Shown: positions 1 through 6,496 of the stretch, piece after piece
Numbering within the stretch: position 1 is the first letter of the stretch
Layout: each line of letters opens with the position of its first letter
DNA from: CAZITB01 sp964542055
GTDB lineage: Bacteria > Planctomycetota > Phycisphaerae > Sedimentisphaerales > CAMDDF01
Direction of reading: 5' to 3'
NCBI GenBank assembly: GCA_964542055.1
Contig: CAZITB010000082.1
Span: 1-13,600, forward strand
Length of the DNA stretch: 13,600 bases
Notes under the pieces: generated by a model
What the model was told of the DNA's origin: nothing
The model's database searches: none
Seen by the model: the letters and a program-made list of their open reading frames with translations, nothing else
Position numbers and translations under genes: made by a program

Positions 1-32
1 AAAAATAGCGTTTTTTCGATTTTATCTCTCTC

Positions 33-980
33 GTGGTGTCGAAGTTCCGTCAGAATATCAATGATATCACTGTACAACATGCAAAAGACTTCAGGGTATA
101 CCTAAAAAGCGCTGCAGGTCTTTCCGAAAATTCTATTAGACGGCAAATAGGTATCGTTAGGCAGTTTTTTAATTCAGCTGTAGATGCAGAGATAATAGAA
201 GGTAATCCATTTAGGGGGCAACCTGTTTCAATAAGACCCAATCCAACGAGATTTTATTTCATAAAAACTGAGATTGCCTTACAAGTTCTTGATGCATGCC
301 CTGATGTGCAATGGCGGCTAATCTTTGGTTTGGCTAGGTGGGGTGGTTTGCGGTGTCCAAGTGAAGTTTTAAGGCTTAAATGGGAAGATATAGATTTTGA
401 GAACAACCGCTTTAAAGTACATGCCAGTAAGACTGAGCACCATACTAACAAGGGGATACGAGTTGTGCCTTTATTCTCAGAATTGAAGCCTTTGTTTCAA
501 GACTGCTTAGATAGTGCTAGAGAAGGTGATGTTTACTGTATAACTCGCTATAGAAAAGGGTCTAACTTATGTCCACAAATGATAAGGATTGTAAAAAGGG
601 CGGGATTGGAGCCTTGGCCCAAAATCTTTCAGAACCTCAGAAGTACAAGAGAAACGGAATTATTTAAGTCAAAAAAAGGCAGTCTCAAAGCAGTTTGCTC
701 CTGGATTGGTAACAGTCCTGCGGTTGCTATGTCACACTATGCGCAGGTGACCGAAGAAGACTTTCAGGAAGCATTGCAAATGTCTTTGATTGAGGATGTA
801 GAAAAAAGGGTGCAGAAACGGGTGCGTCCTAGAGCTGAACAGGCTTGCACGGGGTTGAAGGAAGGGGAAATGGGTAGTGATATAAGTCTTTATAACTGCA
901 AGAGTAATGACCCAAATGCACCTCTGTGCAAAGAGGTGCATTTGGGTCAAAAATGGGCAGTACAGGACTTGAACCTGTGA
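33..980 (+). CDS. Tyrosine-type site-specific recombinase (integrase), N-terminus missing
   Basis: Integrase of an integrated element, expected to cut and rejoin DNA at an att site in the adjacent tRNA gene. What remains of the SAM-like core-binding domain covers about residues 8-62 (DITVQHAKDFRVYL onward), followed by the catalytic domain, about 75-245. Visible catalytic positions are Arg107 (GGLRCPSE), Lys133 (SKTEH), Arg203 (QNLRSTRE) and the nucleophile Tyr236 (SHYAQV). The two usual His positions are Gln200 and Asn227; from memory the planctomycete subfamily shares this pattern. Homologues normally have roughly 80-100 more residues before the DIT motif, but an in-frame TAG lies at 6-8 and the start used here is GTG, so the gene is probably 5'-truncated or frameshifted. 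The last codons read antisense through the tRNA 3' end, and the stop TGA (978-980) lies inside the tRNA T-arm. Family certain; integrity doubtful. Confidence 0.85.
   Translation: MVSKFRQNINDITVQHAKDFRVYLKSAAGLSENSIRRQIGIVRQFFNSAVDAEIIEGNPFRGQPVSIRPNPTRFYFIKTEIALQVLDACPDVQWRLIFGLARWGGLRCPSEVLRLKWEDIDFENNRFKVHASKTEHHTNKGIRVVPLFSELKPLFQDCLDSAREGDVYCITRYRKGSNLCPQMIRIVKRAGLEPWPKIFQNLRSTRETELFKSKKGSLKAVCSWIGNSPAVAMSHYAQVTEEDFQEALQMSLIEDVEKRVQKRVRPRAEQACTGLKEGEMGSDISLYNCKSNDPNAPLCKEVHLGQKWAVQDLNL
908..949. repeat. 18-bp perfect inverted repeat beside tRNA-Val
   Basis: The left arm TGACCCAAATGCACCTCT (908-925) and right arm (932-949) are exact reverse complements around a 6-nt loop (GTGCAA). The repeat lies inside the integrase reading frame and ends 4 bp from the tRNA 3' end. 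Neither side has a T-tract directly after the stem, so it is not a classic intrinsic terminator. It could separate the convergent integrase and tRNA transcripts, help form the tRNA 3' end, or be a recombinase binding site. The structure is certain; its role is unknown. Confidence 0.85.
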
Positions 981-993
981 CCCCCTGCTTGTA
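954..993. other. Candidate attachment site (att) in the 3' half of tRNA-Val
   Basis: Tyrosine integrases of tRNA-targeting elements usually recombine within the segment from the anticodon loop to the 3' end, and the integrase gene lies beside that end. Here the integrase abuts exactly this part of tRNA-Val. The span is inferred from that rule. The second direct-repeat copy, needed as proof, would lie left of the window. Confidence 0.4.
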
Positions 994-1027
994 AGGCAGG
1001 TGCTCTAGCCAACTGAGCTAACCGCCC
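954..1027 (-). tRNA. tRNA-Val (anticodon UAC)
   Basis: Read on the minus strand this 74-nt gene folds into a complete cloverleaf. The acceptor stem GGGCGGT pairs with ACTGCCC (one G-U pair) and is followed by discriminator A. The D-arm is GCTC/GAGC, the anticodon stem CCTGC/GCAGG carries loop CTTACAA, and the T-arm is ACAGG/CCTGT with loop TTCAAGT. The anticodon TAC lies at 991-993 and reads GUA, hence valine. CCA is not encoded. The integrase gene overlaps its 3' end antisense by 27 bp, which marks it as a probable integration target. Confidence 0.95.
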
Positions 1028-1041
1028 GAGGCGAAAACAAA

Positions 1042-1070
1042 ATATTACCCAAAAAGGGTCCTTTAGGCAA
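1042..1070 (-). promoter_or_regulatory. Promoter of tRNA-Val
   Basis: On the minus strand there is a -35 TTGCCT (1065-1070), a 17-bp spacer and a -10 TAATAT (1042-1047). Transcription would start near 1035, about 8 nt before the mature tRNA 5' end at 1027. The tRNA can therefore be expressed independently of the upstream obg operon. Confidence 0.6.
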
Positions 1071-1101
1071 GTGTTTTTTGGATAAAAAACAAAAAATCAT
1101 G

Positions 1102-2103
1102 TTATGCAGGCAGTTTTTTTTCCTGCACTTTTTCCCACAACATCTCTGCCAGCTCTTTGGTGTTCTGGCCTGAAACCGCGGAAATCGCGATAAATTGTTT
1201 TCCTATTTTGTCTTCGAAGTCTTTTAGACGTTCATTGTCTATATCGAGGTCTAATTTGTTTGCTACGATGATTTCTTCTTTGGTGGCTAATTCGGAGCTG
1301 TGCTTTTCCAGTTCGTTGCGGATTTTATGGTAATTTTCTACCGGGTCGGTTCCATCGATGGGGCTGAGGTCAATTACATGCGCAATTATCGAAGTTCGCT
1401 CGATGTGCTTCAAGAAATCGTGACCCAGTCCGGCACCTTCGCTGGCGCCCTCTATCAGACCGGGAATATCTGCCATTACGAACCTTCTAAAGCCGGGCAG
1501 TTCGACAATTCCGAGAACCGGCTCTAGAGTTGTGAATGGATAATTTGCAATTTTCGGTCTGGCAGATGAGCATCTGGATATCAATGTGCTCTTGCCGGCA
1601 TTGGGCAGTCCTACCAGGCCGACATCCGCGATGAGCTTCAACTCCAGCCTTAACGTTCTTTCCTGTCCGGGTAAACCGGGCTGAGCTTCCCGGGGTGCCT
1701 GGTTAGTGCTGGTTGCAAAGAATTTGTTGCCTTTTCCTCCTTTGCCTCCGTTGCAGACACAAACCGGCTTATCAAGTTCATTGATGTCTTTGAGCAGTAT
1801 GTTGAATTCATCGTCGTATATCAGAGTTCCCAGTGGAACCCTGAGGTAAAGGTCCTCGCCATCGGCCCCTGATCTATTTGAACCTTCGCCGGGTAACCCA
1901 TTTTTGGCCTTCCATTCGTATCTTCCGGAAAAATCCAAAAGGGTATCGACATCTTTGGCGCCCACAAAATATATACTTCCGCCGTAACCGCCGTTTCCGC
2001 CGTCGGGACCGCCTTTAGCAATATATTTTTCTCGGAGGAAACTTATGCATCCCGGTCCGCCGTCGCCCGCTTTAACTTTAATTTTAGCTTGATCTATAAA
2101 CAT
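1102..2103 (-). CDS. obg: Obg family GTPase (CgtA/ObgE)
   Basis: Essential GTPase that binds the large ribosomal subunit and acts in ribosome assembly and stress/growth control. The glycine-rich Obg fold spans residues 1-157 (for example KAGDGGPGC, GGPDGGNGGYGG, NGGKGGKGN). The G domain follows: P-loop GLPNAGKST at 165-173, switch TTL at 191-193, DIPG at 212-215, NKLD at 282-285 and SAVSG at 308-312. At 333 residues it ends after the G domain and lacks the C-terminal OCT domain seen in some lineages, which is common. It starts with ATG 15 nt after the stop of the acyltransferase gene with no strong Shine-Dalgarno sequence, so it is probably translated from the same mRNA. No convincing terminator lies between its stop and the tRNA promoter. 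Confidence 0.97.
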   Translation of the reverse strand: MFIDQAKIKVKAGDGGPGCISFLREKYIAKGGPDGGNGGYGGSIYFVGAKDVDTLLDFSGRYEWKAKNGLPGEGSNRSGADGEDLYLRVPLGTLIYDDEFNILLKDINELDKPVCVCNGGKGGKGNKFFATSTNQAPREAQPGLPGQERTLRLELKLIADVGLVGLPNAGKSTLISRCSSARPKIANYPFTTLEPVLGIVELPGFRRFVMADIPGLIEGASEGAGLGHDFLKHIERTSIIAHVIDLSPIDGTDPVENYHKIRNELEKHSSELATKEEIIVANKLDLDIDNERLKDFEDKIGKQFIAISAVSGQNTKELAEMLWEKVQEKKLPA

Positions 2104-2118
2104 AAATTTGAAATCCGA

Positions 2119-2796
2119 TCATTCTACCAAACCGGAAGGATCCTCCAGCAGTTCGGTTACATACTTTAAAAATTTAGCGGCATACAAGCCGTTTATTATT
2201 CTATGGTCAACACTTAAGGTCAGGTTCATTTTTTTTCTGATAGCCATCTCGGCTGCTGTTTTGGTTGGCTGGTCAATGATTCTTCCAATCGCCAAAATCG
2301 ACGCCTGGCCGGGCGGGACAATTGCCGTGAAAGAAGTCAACCCGAACATCCCTAATGAGCTTAACGTAATAGACGCTCCGCTTAGTTCATCTACGCTGAG
2401 CTGGTTCAATCTTGCTTTATTCGTCAATTCTTTGGTTTTATTTGATATTTCGCTGATAGAGAGCTTTTCGCAGCCTTTGACAACCGGTACGACCAGCCCC
2501 TGTGCTGTATCTACCGCAAAACCGATATTTACTGAATCGGCGATTTCAATTTGATCTGCTTGGAGCTGACCGGCAAAAAGCGGAAACTTTTCAACTGCCT
2601 TAGCCATGGCTTTGAAGAAAAATTCATTGGTGCCGGCTCTTATGCCCGCTTTTCTGCAGGGACCCTTTCTAAAATCCGCAAGTTCAGTCAAGTCTGCCCG
2701 GCGTCGCAGGTAAAAGCAGGGGATATCCCTTTTGGACTGCTGCATTCGCTTGCCGATCAATTTCTGAATTCTTGTTAATTGAACTTGTTTTTGCAT
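2119..2796 (-). CDS. Stand-alone 2-oxoacid dehydrogenase E2-type acyltransferase domain
   Basis: The whole 225-residue protein matches the catalytic (CAT-like) domain of dihydrolipoamide acyltransferases. It opens with TRIQKLIGKRMQQSK at the usual start of that domain, continues through VNIGFAVDTAQGLVVPVV (about 89-106) and SLGMFGLTSFTAIVPPGQASILAIG (147-171), and ends with the active-site stretch DHRIING (197-203). It has no lipoyl domain and no peripheral-subunit-binding domain, and a stop at 2818-2820 rules out an N-terminal extension. His198 is the expected catalytic base; the usual Asp of HxxxDG is Asn202. No E1 or E3 gene is nearby. It may serve a multienzyme complex encoded elsewhere or use acyl-CoA directly like a chloramphenicol acetyltransferase relative; the real substrate cannot be read here. 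First gene of an operon with obg. Confidence 0.88.
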   Translation of the reverse strand: MQKQVQLTRIQKLIGKRMQQSKRDIPCFYLRRRADLTELADFRKGPCRKAGIRAGTNEFFFKAMAKAVEKFPLFAGQLQADQIEIADSVNIGFAVDTAQGLVVPVVKGCEKLSISEISNKTKELTNKARLNQLSVDELSGASITLSSLGMFGLTSFTAIVPPGQASILAIGRIIDQPTKTAAEMAIRKKMNLTLSVDHRIINGLYAAKFLKYVTELLEDPSGLVE

Positions 2797-2868
2797 TGAG
2801 GTCTTTATGAAAGTTAGCTATCTAGTAATTTAAACTCACAATTTTAAACAATCTGCCGGGCAAAAGCA

Positions 2869-2874
2869 ATTATA
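2869..2874 (-). promoter_or_regulatory. Possible -10 box for the E2-obg operon
   Basis: A perfect TATAAT occurs on the minus strand, 73 bp before the acyltransferase ATG. No good -35 sits at 16-18 bp; the best placed hexamer is ATGCAA, overlapping the -35 of the divergent cupin promoter. Plausible but weakly supported. Confidence 0.3.
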
Positions 2875-2890
2875 AACTCTTAAGCGGTAC

Positions 2891-2918
2891 TTGCATTCTG
2901 ACTTTTGAGGGATATAAT
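2891..2918 (+). promoter_or_regulatory. Promoter of the cupin-kinase operon
   Basis: The -35 TTGCAT (2891-2896), a 16-bp spacer and the consensus -10 TATAAT (2913-2918) predict a start near 2925. An AGGAG ribosome binding site follows at 2940-2944, 6 nt before the cupin ATG. Confidence 0.6.
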
Positions 2919-2950
2919 TATTTTTTGTTTTTTATTTTTAGGAGCATGAT

Positions 2951-3229
2951 ATGGCCGATATGAAGGAAGTTAAGGTTTTTAAACCGGATCAAGGCAAGAT
3001 GGAACAAGCCAGGACATGGCCGATCTGGAGTTGTGAAGTGAGTACATTCGATTGGCATTATACCCAGAGGGAGACCTGTTTGATTTTGGAAGGGCAGGTA
3101 ACTGTAACTGATCCGGAAGGTAATGATGCGGTGGATTTTTCAGCGGGAGATATGGTGATTTTTCCCGATGGGCTATCATGTGTGTGGCAGGTTAAGGCCG
3201 CTGTAAAAAAACATTATAAGTTCGATTGA
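2951..3229 (+). CDS. Small cupin-domain protein (DUF861/EutQ-like type)
   Basis: Single-domain 92-residue cupin. The family signature runs through about residues 24-90: WSCEVSTFDWHYTQRETCLILEG (motif 1, with His36 and Glu41 as likely metal or ligand contacts), then FSAGDMVIFPDGLSCVWQV (motif 2). Proteins of this type resemble the cupin of EutQ and of ureidoglycine aminohydrolase; many are stand-alone with unknown substrates. The start is set by AGGAG 6 nt upstream. Its stop TGA overlaps the TTG start of the following sugar kinase, so the two are co-translated, which suggests that the cupin handles a sugar or sugar phosphate. That last point is inference from context. Confidence 0.88.
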   Translation: MADMKEVKVFKPDQGKMEQARTWPIWSCEVSTFDWHYTQRETCLILEGQVTVTDPEGNDAVDFSAGDMVIFPDGLSCVWQVKAAVKKHYKFD

Positions 3230-4137
3230 AGATGCTTAATAAAAAACCATTAATAATAGGCATTGGTGAATTGCTGTGGGATGTTTTTCCGGATAATAAA
3301 TATCTCGGCGGCGCTGCTGCCAATTTTGTCTTTCATGCAAATCAACTTGGGAGCCGGACTAACCTGATCAGCCGGGTGGGAAGTGATCAGCCTGGCAGCC
3401 AGGCCCTTGATCAGTATTCGGCAATGGGGCAGGATACGTCTCAAATTCAAATCGATCAAAACCATCCAACGGGTACTGTAAATATTGCACTTGATAAATA
3501 TGGAAATCCGGATTTTGAGATCGTTGAAAATGCTGCGTGGGATTATATAACTTTTGAACGTCAGATGTCTTCGCTTGCCTATAATGCTGATTTGCTTTAT
3601 TTCGGCTCGTTATCGCAGAGGGCGAAAACATCCAGGGATTCAGTTTTGAAATTGATTGCATCAGTTTCTGAAGCCACGCTGAAGTTTTTTGATGTTAATT
3701 TGAGAAACGGTTTTTATAGCAGGGAAATAATTATTAACAGCTTGAAGGCGGCTGATATAGTTAAGGTAAATGAAGAAGAATACGAAATTATAATTGATAT
3801 GGCCAAACCTTCAAAGCGCAAAGCCAGTTATCCGGTCAATGATTTTTTGAAGGATTATAAAATTGAGATGCTTTGTATAACTTTGGGTGAGAGGGGCTGT
3901 CAGCTTATTACAGCCAATGAAACTGTTATAGACAAGGCTCGCGAAGTTATCGTTAAAGATACCGTAGGGGCAGGGGATGCGTTCAGTGCAGCACTTGCGG
4001 TTAATTTTCTGGCGGGTAAAGATATTCGTAAAATTGCCCAAGCCGCTAATATAATGGGCGGTTTTGTTGCATCGCATAAAGGGGCCTGTCCGGAGATAAA
4101 CTATAAAATATATGAACAGGTTGGATTGAATTTTTAA
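3226..4137 (+). CDS. PfkB-family carbohydrate kinase (fructokinase-like)
   Basis: Cytoplasmic ribokinase-fold kinase that phosphorylates a sugar using ATP. It has GIGELLWDVFPD near the N-terminus (12-23), the substrate-site GGAAANFV (28-35), DVNLR (156-160) and the PfkB signature DTVGAGDAF (245-253), where Asp251 is the catalytic base. The length of 303 residues is normal. The GELLWD opening is typical of fructokinases, but specificity cannot be proven from sequence. The TTG start at 3226 overlaps the cupin stop; an in-frame ATG at 3232 would give a protein two residues shorter and is equally possible. Neither has a good Shine-Dalgarno sequence, consistent with translational coupling. Its stop codon lies in the T-tract region of the opposing terminator. 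Confidence 0.92.
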   Translation: MKMLNKKPLIIGIGELLWDVFPDNKYLGGAAANFVFHANQLGSRTNLISRVGSDQPGSQALDQYSAMGQDTSQIQIDQNHPTGTVNIALDKYGNPDFEIVENAAWDYITFERQMSSLAYNADLLYFGSLSQRAKTSRDSVLKLIASVSEATLKFFDVNLRNGFYSREIIINSLKAADIVKVNEEEYEIIIDMAKPSKRKASYPVNDFLKDYKIEMLCITLGERGCQLITANETVIDKAREVIVKDTVGAGDAFSAALAVNFLAGKDIRKIAQAANIMGGFVASHKGACPEINYKIYEQVGLNF

Positions 4138-4166
4138 AAAAAAGCCCTGCTTTTTAAACAGGGCTT
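4136..4166 (-). terminator. Intrinsic terminator of the foldase gene
   Basis: On the minus strand an 8-bp stem AAGCCCTG/CAGGGCTT with a 9-nt loop runs into eight consecutive T residues. It lies 23 bp beyond the stop of the parvulin gene. In the plus direction the stem is preceded by A residues and followed by GGAATTCTTTT, so it may also stop the kinase transcript, but less strongly. Confidence 0.85.
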
Positions 4167-4188
4167 GGAATTCTTTTGAGCACATAAG

Positions 4189-5250
4189 TTACTGGATGGT
4201 ATTGGCATCCATGGCTTTTGGTTTAAGCTGCTCGTTTGGATATTTGATATTAGCTTTTTCTTTCAAATCTTCAATCAATTCCATAGTCAACTTATTTTTC
4301 TGTTCAGACTGGATTTGTTCAACGATTTGATCTTTAACTTCTTTGAACTCTTTTTCCTGGGCTTGTTGCTTATCGGTTACTTTAATGATGTGATAACCAA
4401 ACTGTGTTTTTACGATATCGCTAACTTCGCCTTCTTTTAAGTTAAAGGCGGTCTGCTCAAATTCCGGAACCATTTGTCCTCTGCCGAATGCTCCCAAATC
4501 TCCGCCGCGTTCTTTAGATGGGCATGCAGAATGTTGCTGTGCCATTTCAGCGAACTCGGCTTCGCCTTTTTTAATTTTTTCAAGGGCTTCCTGAGCTTTT
4601 TGCATTTGCTGCTTTTGATATTCAGCTTCGTTCATATCCTCAGGTACGGTTCTGGTATCGAAAAGAATATGGCTTGCGGTAACTTTTTCTTCTACCTGGA
4701 ACATTTGTTTATTTTTGTCATAGAAATCTTTGGCTTGCTGTTCGGTTACCTCATCAATTTTACCTTCAAGTTTTCCGGTAATGAATTTTTCGAAACGTAA
4801 GCTGCTTTCGACCTTTTCTTTGAATTCCTCAAAGCTTTGTCCCTGCATTTCGAGAATGCTTTTGAAATTATCCAAAGTCATATTTCTTTCGCTGACGAAT
4901 TCATTTATCTGTTTATCTACTGCTTGTTCGGTAACAGTAACATTTGATTTTTCCATTTGATCTTCAATGACTTTCTGAGTTACCAGAGAATCTAGGACAC
5001 GCGGCATGACGTTTTCGAGAATAGCCGCTTTTTGAGCCGCCTGCTGTTCTTTTGGTACCTGGCTTAGCTGTTGGTTGATCGAGGGCATGATCAAATCAAC
5101 AACATCTGCTCTGGTAATTTCTTCACCATTGACGACCGCCAAAACGGTTTCATTTGAATCTGACGCATTTTTTGCGGTATCTGCACTGTCTTGGGCCAGA
5201 CAAACGCCAGTTAACAGCATAAATGTTAAAACAACTAAAACTTTCTTCAT
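4189..5250 (-). CDS. Secreted parvulin-type peptidyl-prolyl isomerase (SurA/PrsA-like)
   Basis: Chaperone and cis-trans prolyl isomerase acting outside the cytoplasmic membrane. Residues 1-19 form a Sec signal peptide (MKK, a hydrophobic stretch, then CLA before Gln20). Cys17 does not sit in a proper lipobox, so a soluble periplasmic protein is likelier than a lipoprotein. Residues 35-165 form a SurA_N-like helical region (VNGEEITRADV, LDSLVTQKVIEDQ). The PpiC rotamase domain spans 188-293 (EKVTASHILFDTR, GGDLGAFGRGQMVPEFEQTAF, TQFGYHIIKVTD). The C-terminus is charged, rich in Lys, Glu and Gln. The start is supported by AAGGA (5258-5262) 7 nt before the ATG. It is a single-gene unit with its own promoter and terminator. 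Clients are unknown; outer-membrane or secreted protein folding is the family role. Confidence 0.93.
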   Translation of the reverse strand: MKKVLVVLTFMLLTGVCLAQDSADTAKNASDSNETVLAVVNGEEITRADVVDLIMPSINQQLSQVPKEQQAAQKAAILENVMPRVLDSLVTQKVIEDQMEKSNVTVTEQAVDKQINEFVSERNMTLDNFKSILEMQGQSFEEFKEKVESSLRFEKFITGKLEGKIDEVTEQQAKDFYDKNKQMFQVEEKVTASHILFDTRTVPEDMNEAEYQKQQMQKAQEALEKIKKGEAEFAEMAQQHSACPSKERGGDLGAFGRGQMVPEFEQTAFNLKEGEVSDIVKTQFGYHIIKVTDKQQAQEKEFKEVKDQIVEQIQSEQKNKLTMELIEDLKEKANIKYPNEQLKPKAMDANTIQ

Positions 5251-5284
5251 TCTTTCATCCTTTCTAAATAGAGTTCAAATGTTC

Positions 5285-5313
5285 AGTATCCCTGAATTAA
5301 AGGGTTATGTCAA
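5285..5313 (-). promoter_or_regulatory. Promoter of the foldase gene
   Basis: A perfect -35 TTGACA (5308-5313), a 17-bp spacer and a -10 GATACT (5285-5290) lie on the minus strand. The predicted start near 5278 gives a leader of about 28 nt that contains the AAGGA ribosome binding site. Confidence 0.65.
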
Positions 5314-5408
5314 GTAACAATTTACTTTATTATAGGCAGATCAAACCGTATTAACTAGTTGAATAAGTTGTATGTTACTCATATTTTTGTAACTTTGTTC
5401 GTTTATTG

Positions 5409-5436
5409 TTGAATAAAAATCACAAATCATTATAAT
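5409..5436 (+). promoter_or_regulatory. Promoter of the DAHP synthase gene
   Basis: The -35 TTGAAT (5409-5414), a 16-bp spacer and the consensus -10 TATAAT (5431-5436) end only 10 bp before the ATG at 5447. The start point would be about 5443, giving a leader of a few nucleotides and no ribosome binding site. Confidence 0.6.
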
Positions 5437-5446
5437 TTCGGCTATT

Positions 5447-6487
5447 ATGGAACACACAGACAATCTTAATATTATAGACTTTAAACCTCTGATAACGCCT
5501 GAGAGGCTAAAAGCCGATCTGCCAGTTGATGAACAATGTGCCCAAGTGGTCCTTAGGGGCAGAAGGGCAGTCGAGGATATTCTGACAAATAAGGACTCGC
5601 GCAGGCTTGTGATAACCGGGCCATGCTCGCTGTATGATTACGATTCATCGATGGATTATGCCCAGCGATTGAAAAAGCTGCAGTATAAGCTGCTCGATAA
5701 AGTCCAGATCATAATGCGGACGTATTTTGAAAAACCTCGTACAACTATCGGGTGGAAAGGGATGCTTTACGATCCTTTTCTTGATGATACATGCGATATA
5801 GAAGAGGGCATTAAACTTTCACGCAAGATTCTTATCGATATTAATAAACTTGGCCTGCCGACCGCAACCGAATTTCTTGACCCTATCATTCCGCAGTTCA
5901 TATCTGACCTGGTCTCGTGGTCTGCTATCGGTGCCAGAACTACAGAATCGCAAATACACAGGCAAATGGCCAGCGGATTGTCTATGCCTATCGGTTTTAA
6001 AAACGCTACAGACGGCAGTTTGAAAATCGCTATCGATGCAATTGTTTCTGCCAGGAACAAGCATTCGTTTATGGGTATCGACCGCAACGGGCAGGTGATC
6101 ATTGCGGAGACACGCGGAAATAATTACGGGCATCTGGTTCTTAGAGGCGGTAAAAATGGTCCGAATTATTCGTCCGAGTACGTTGCTTTCGCTAAGGTTC
6201 TGTTAGAAAAAGCCGGGGCAAATGTTGGAATGATTATTGATTGCAGCCATGCCAATTCAAGTAAGGATCCAAAAAAACAAGGGTCGGTACTTGAAGATGT
6301 CGCAGGCCAGATTAAAGAAGGTTCGAATGTTATCGCGGGCGTTATGCTGGAAAGTTTTCTTGAAGAGGGCAGTCAAAAGGTTGATAAAACACAAAATCTG
6401 AAATATGGCGTGTCAATAACCGATGGCTGTATCGGCTGGGACGAAACCGAAGAGATTATTACCAATTTCGCAAATATGATTTCTTGA
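5447..6487 (+). CDS. aroF: 3-deoxy-7-phosphoheptulonate (DAHP) synthase, class I (AroF/G/H type)
   Basis: First enzyme of the shikimate pathway: condenses phosphoenolpyruvate and erythrose 4-phosphate to DAHP in the cytoplasm. At 346 residues it matches the E. coli-type class I enzymes nearly end to end. Metal ligands are visible as Cys60 (ITGPCSLYD), His267 (DCSHAN), Glu302 (GVMLES) and Asp326 (SITDGCIGWD). Substrate-binding motifs include MRTYFEKPRTTIGWKG (90-105) and IGARTTESQIHRQMASGLSMP (161-181). The start ATG places GPC at the same distance from the N-terminus as in family members, and no Shine-Dalgarno sequence precedes it. The isozyme letter is arbitrary, since feedback specificity cannot be read. 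It converges on aroB with a 9-bp gap. The erythrose 4-phosphate it needs comes from the pentose phosphate route that the nearby zwf feeds. Confidence 0.97.
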   Translation: MEHTDNLNIIDFKPLITPERLKADLPVDEQCAQVVLRGRRAVEDILTNKDSRRLVITGPCSLYDYDSSMDYAQRLKKLQYKLLDKVQIIMRTYFEKPRTTIGWKGMLYDPFLDDTCDIEEGIKLSRKILIDINKLGLPTATEFLDPIIPQFISDLVSWSAIGARTTESQIHRQMASGLSMPIGFKNATDGSLKIAIDAIVSARNKHSFMGIDRNGQVIIAETRGNNYGHLVLRGGKNGPNYSSEYVAFAKVLLEKAGANVGMIIDCSHANSSKDPKKQGSVLEDVAGQIKEGSNVIAGVMLESFLEEGSQKVDKTQNLKYGVSITDGCIGWDETEEIITNFANMIS

Positions 6488-6496
6488 GTTTGCGCT

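Noticed and set aside
1047..1059. Small hairpin ACCCAAAAAGGGT as an obg terminator
   Set aside because: Only a 4-bp stem, and it lies in the spacer of the tRNA promoter; no T-tract follows on the minus strand.
2108..2554. 148-codon open frame on the plus strand
   Set aside because: Antisense to the acyltransferase, whose motifs are clear; the apparent hydrophobic stretch is a by-product of the opposite strand.
3811..4185. 124-codon open frame on the minus strand
   Set aside because: Covers the antisense of the PfkB kinase C-terminus and runs through the terminator hairpin; not a plausible gene.
5329..5334. Second TATAAT on the minus strand as foldase promoter
   Set aside because: No acceptable -35 at 16-18 bp; the TTGACA-17-GATACT pair closer to the gene is far better.
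5337..5446. Riboswitch, T-box or attenuator ahead of DAHP synthase
   Set aside because: The predicted transcript begins within a few bases of the ATG and no conserved aptamer or terminator structure is visible.
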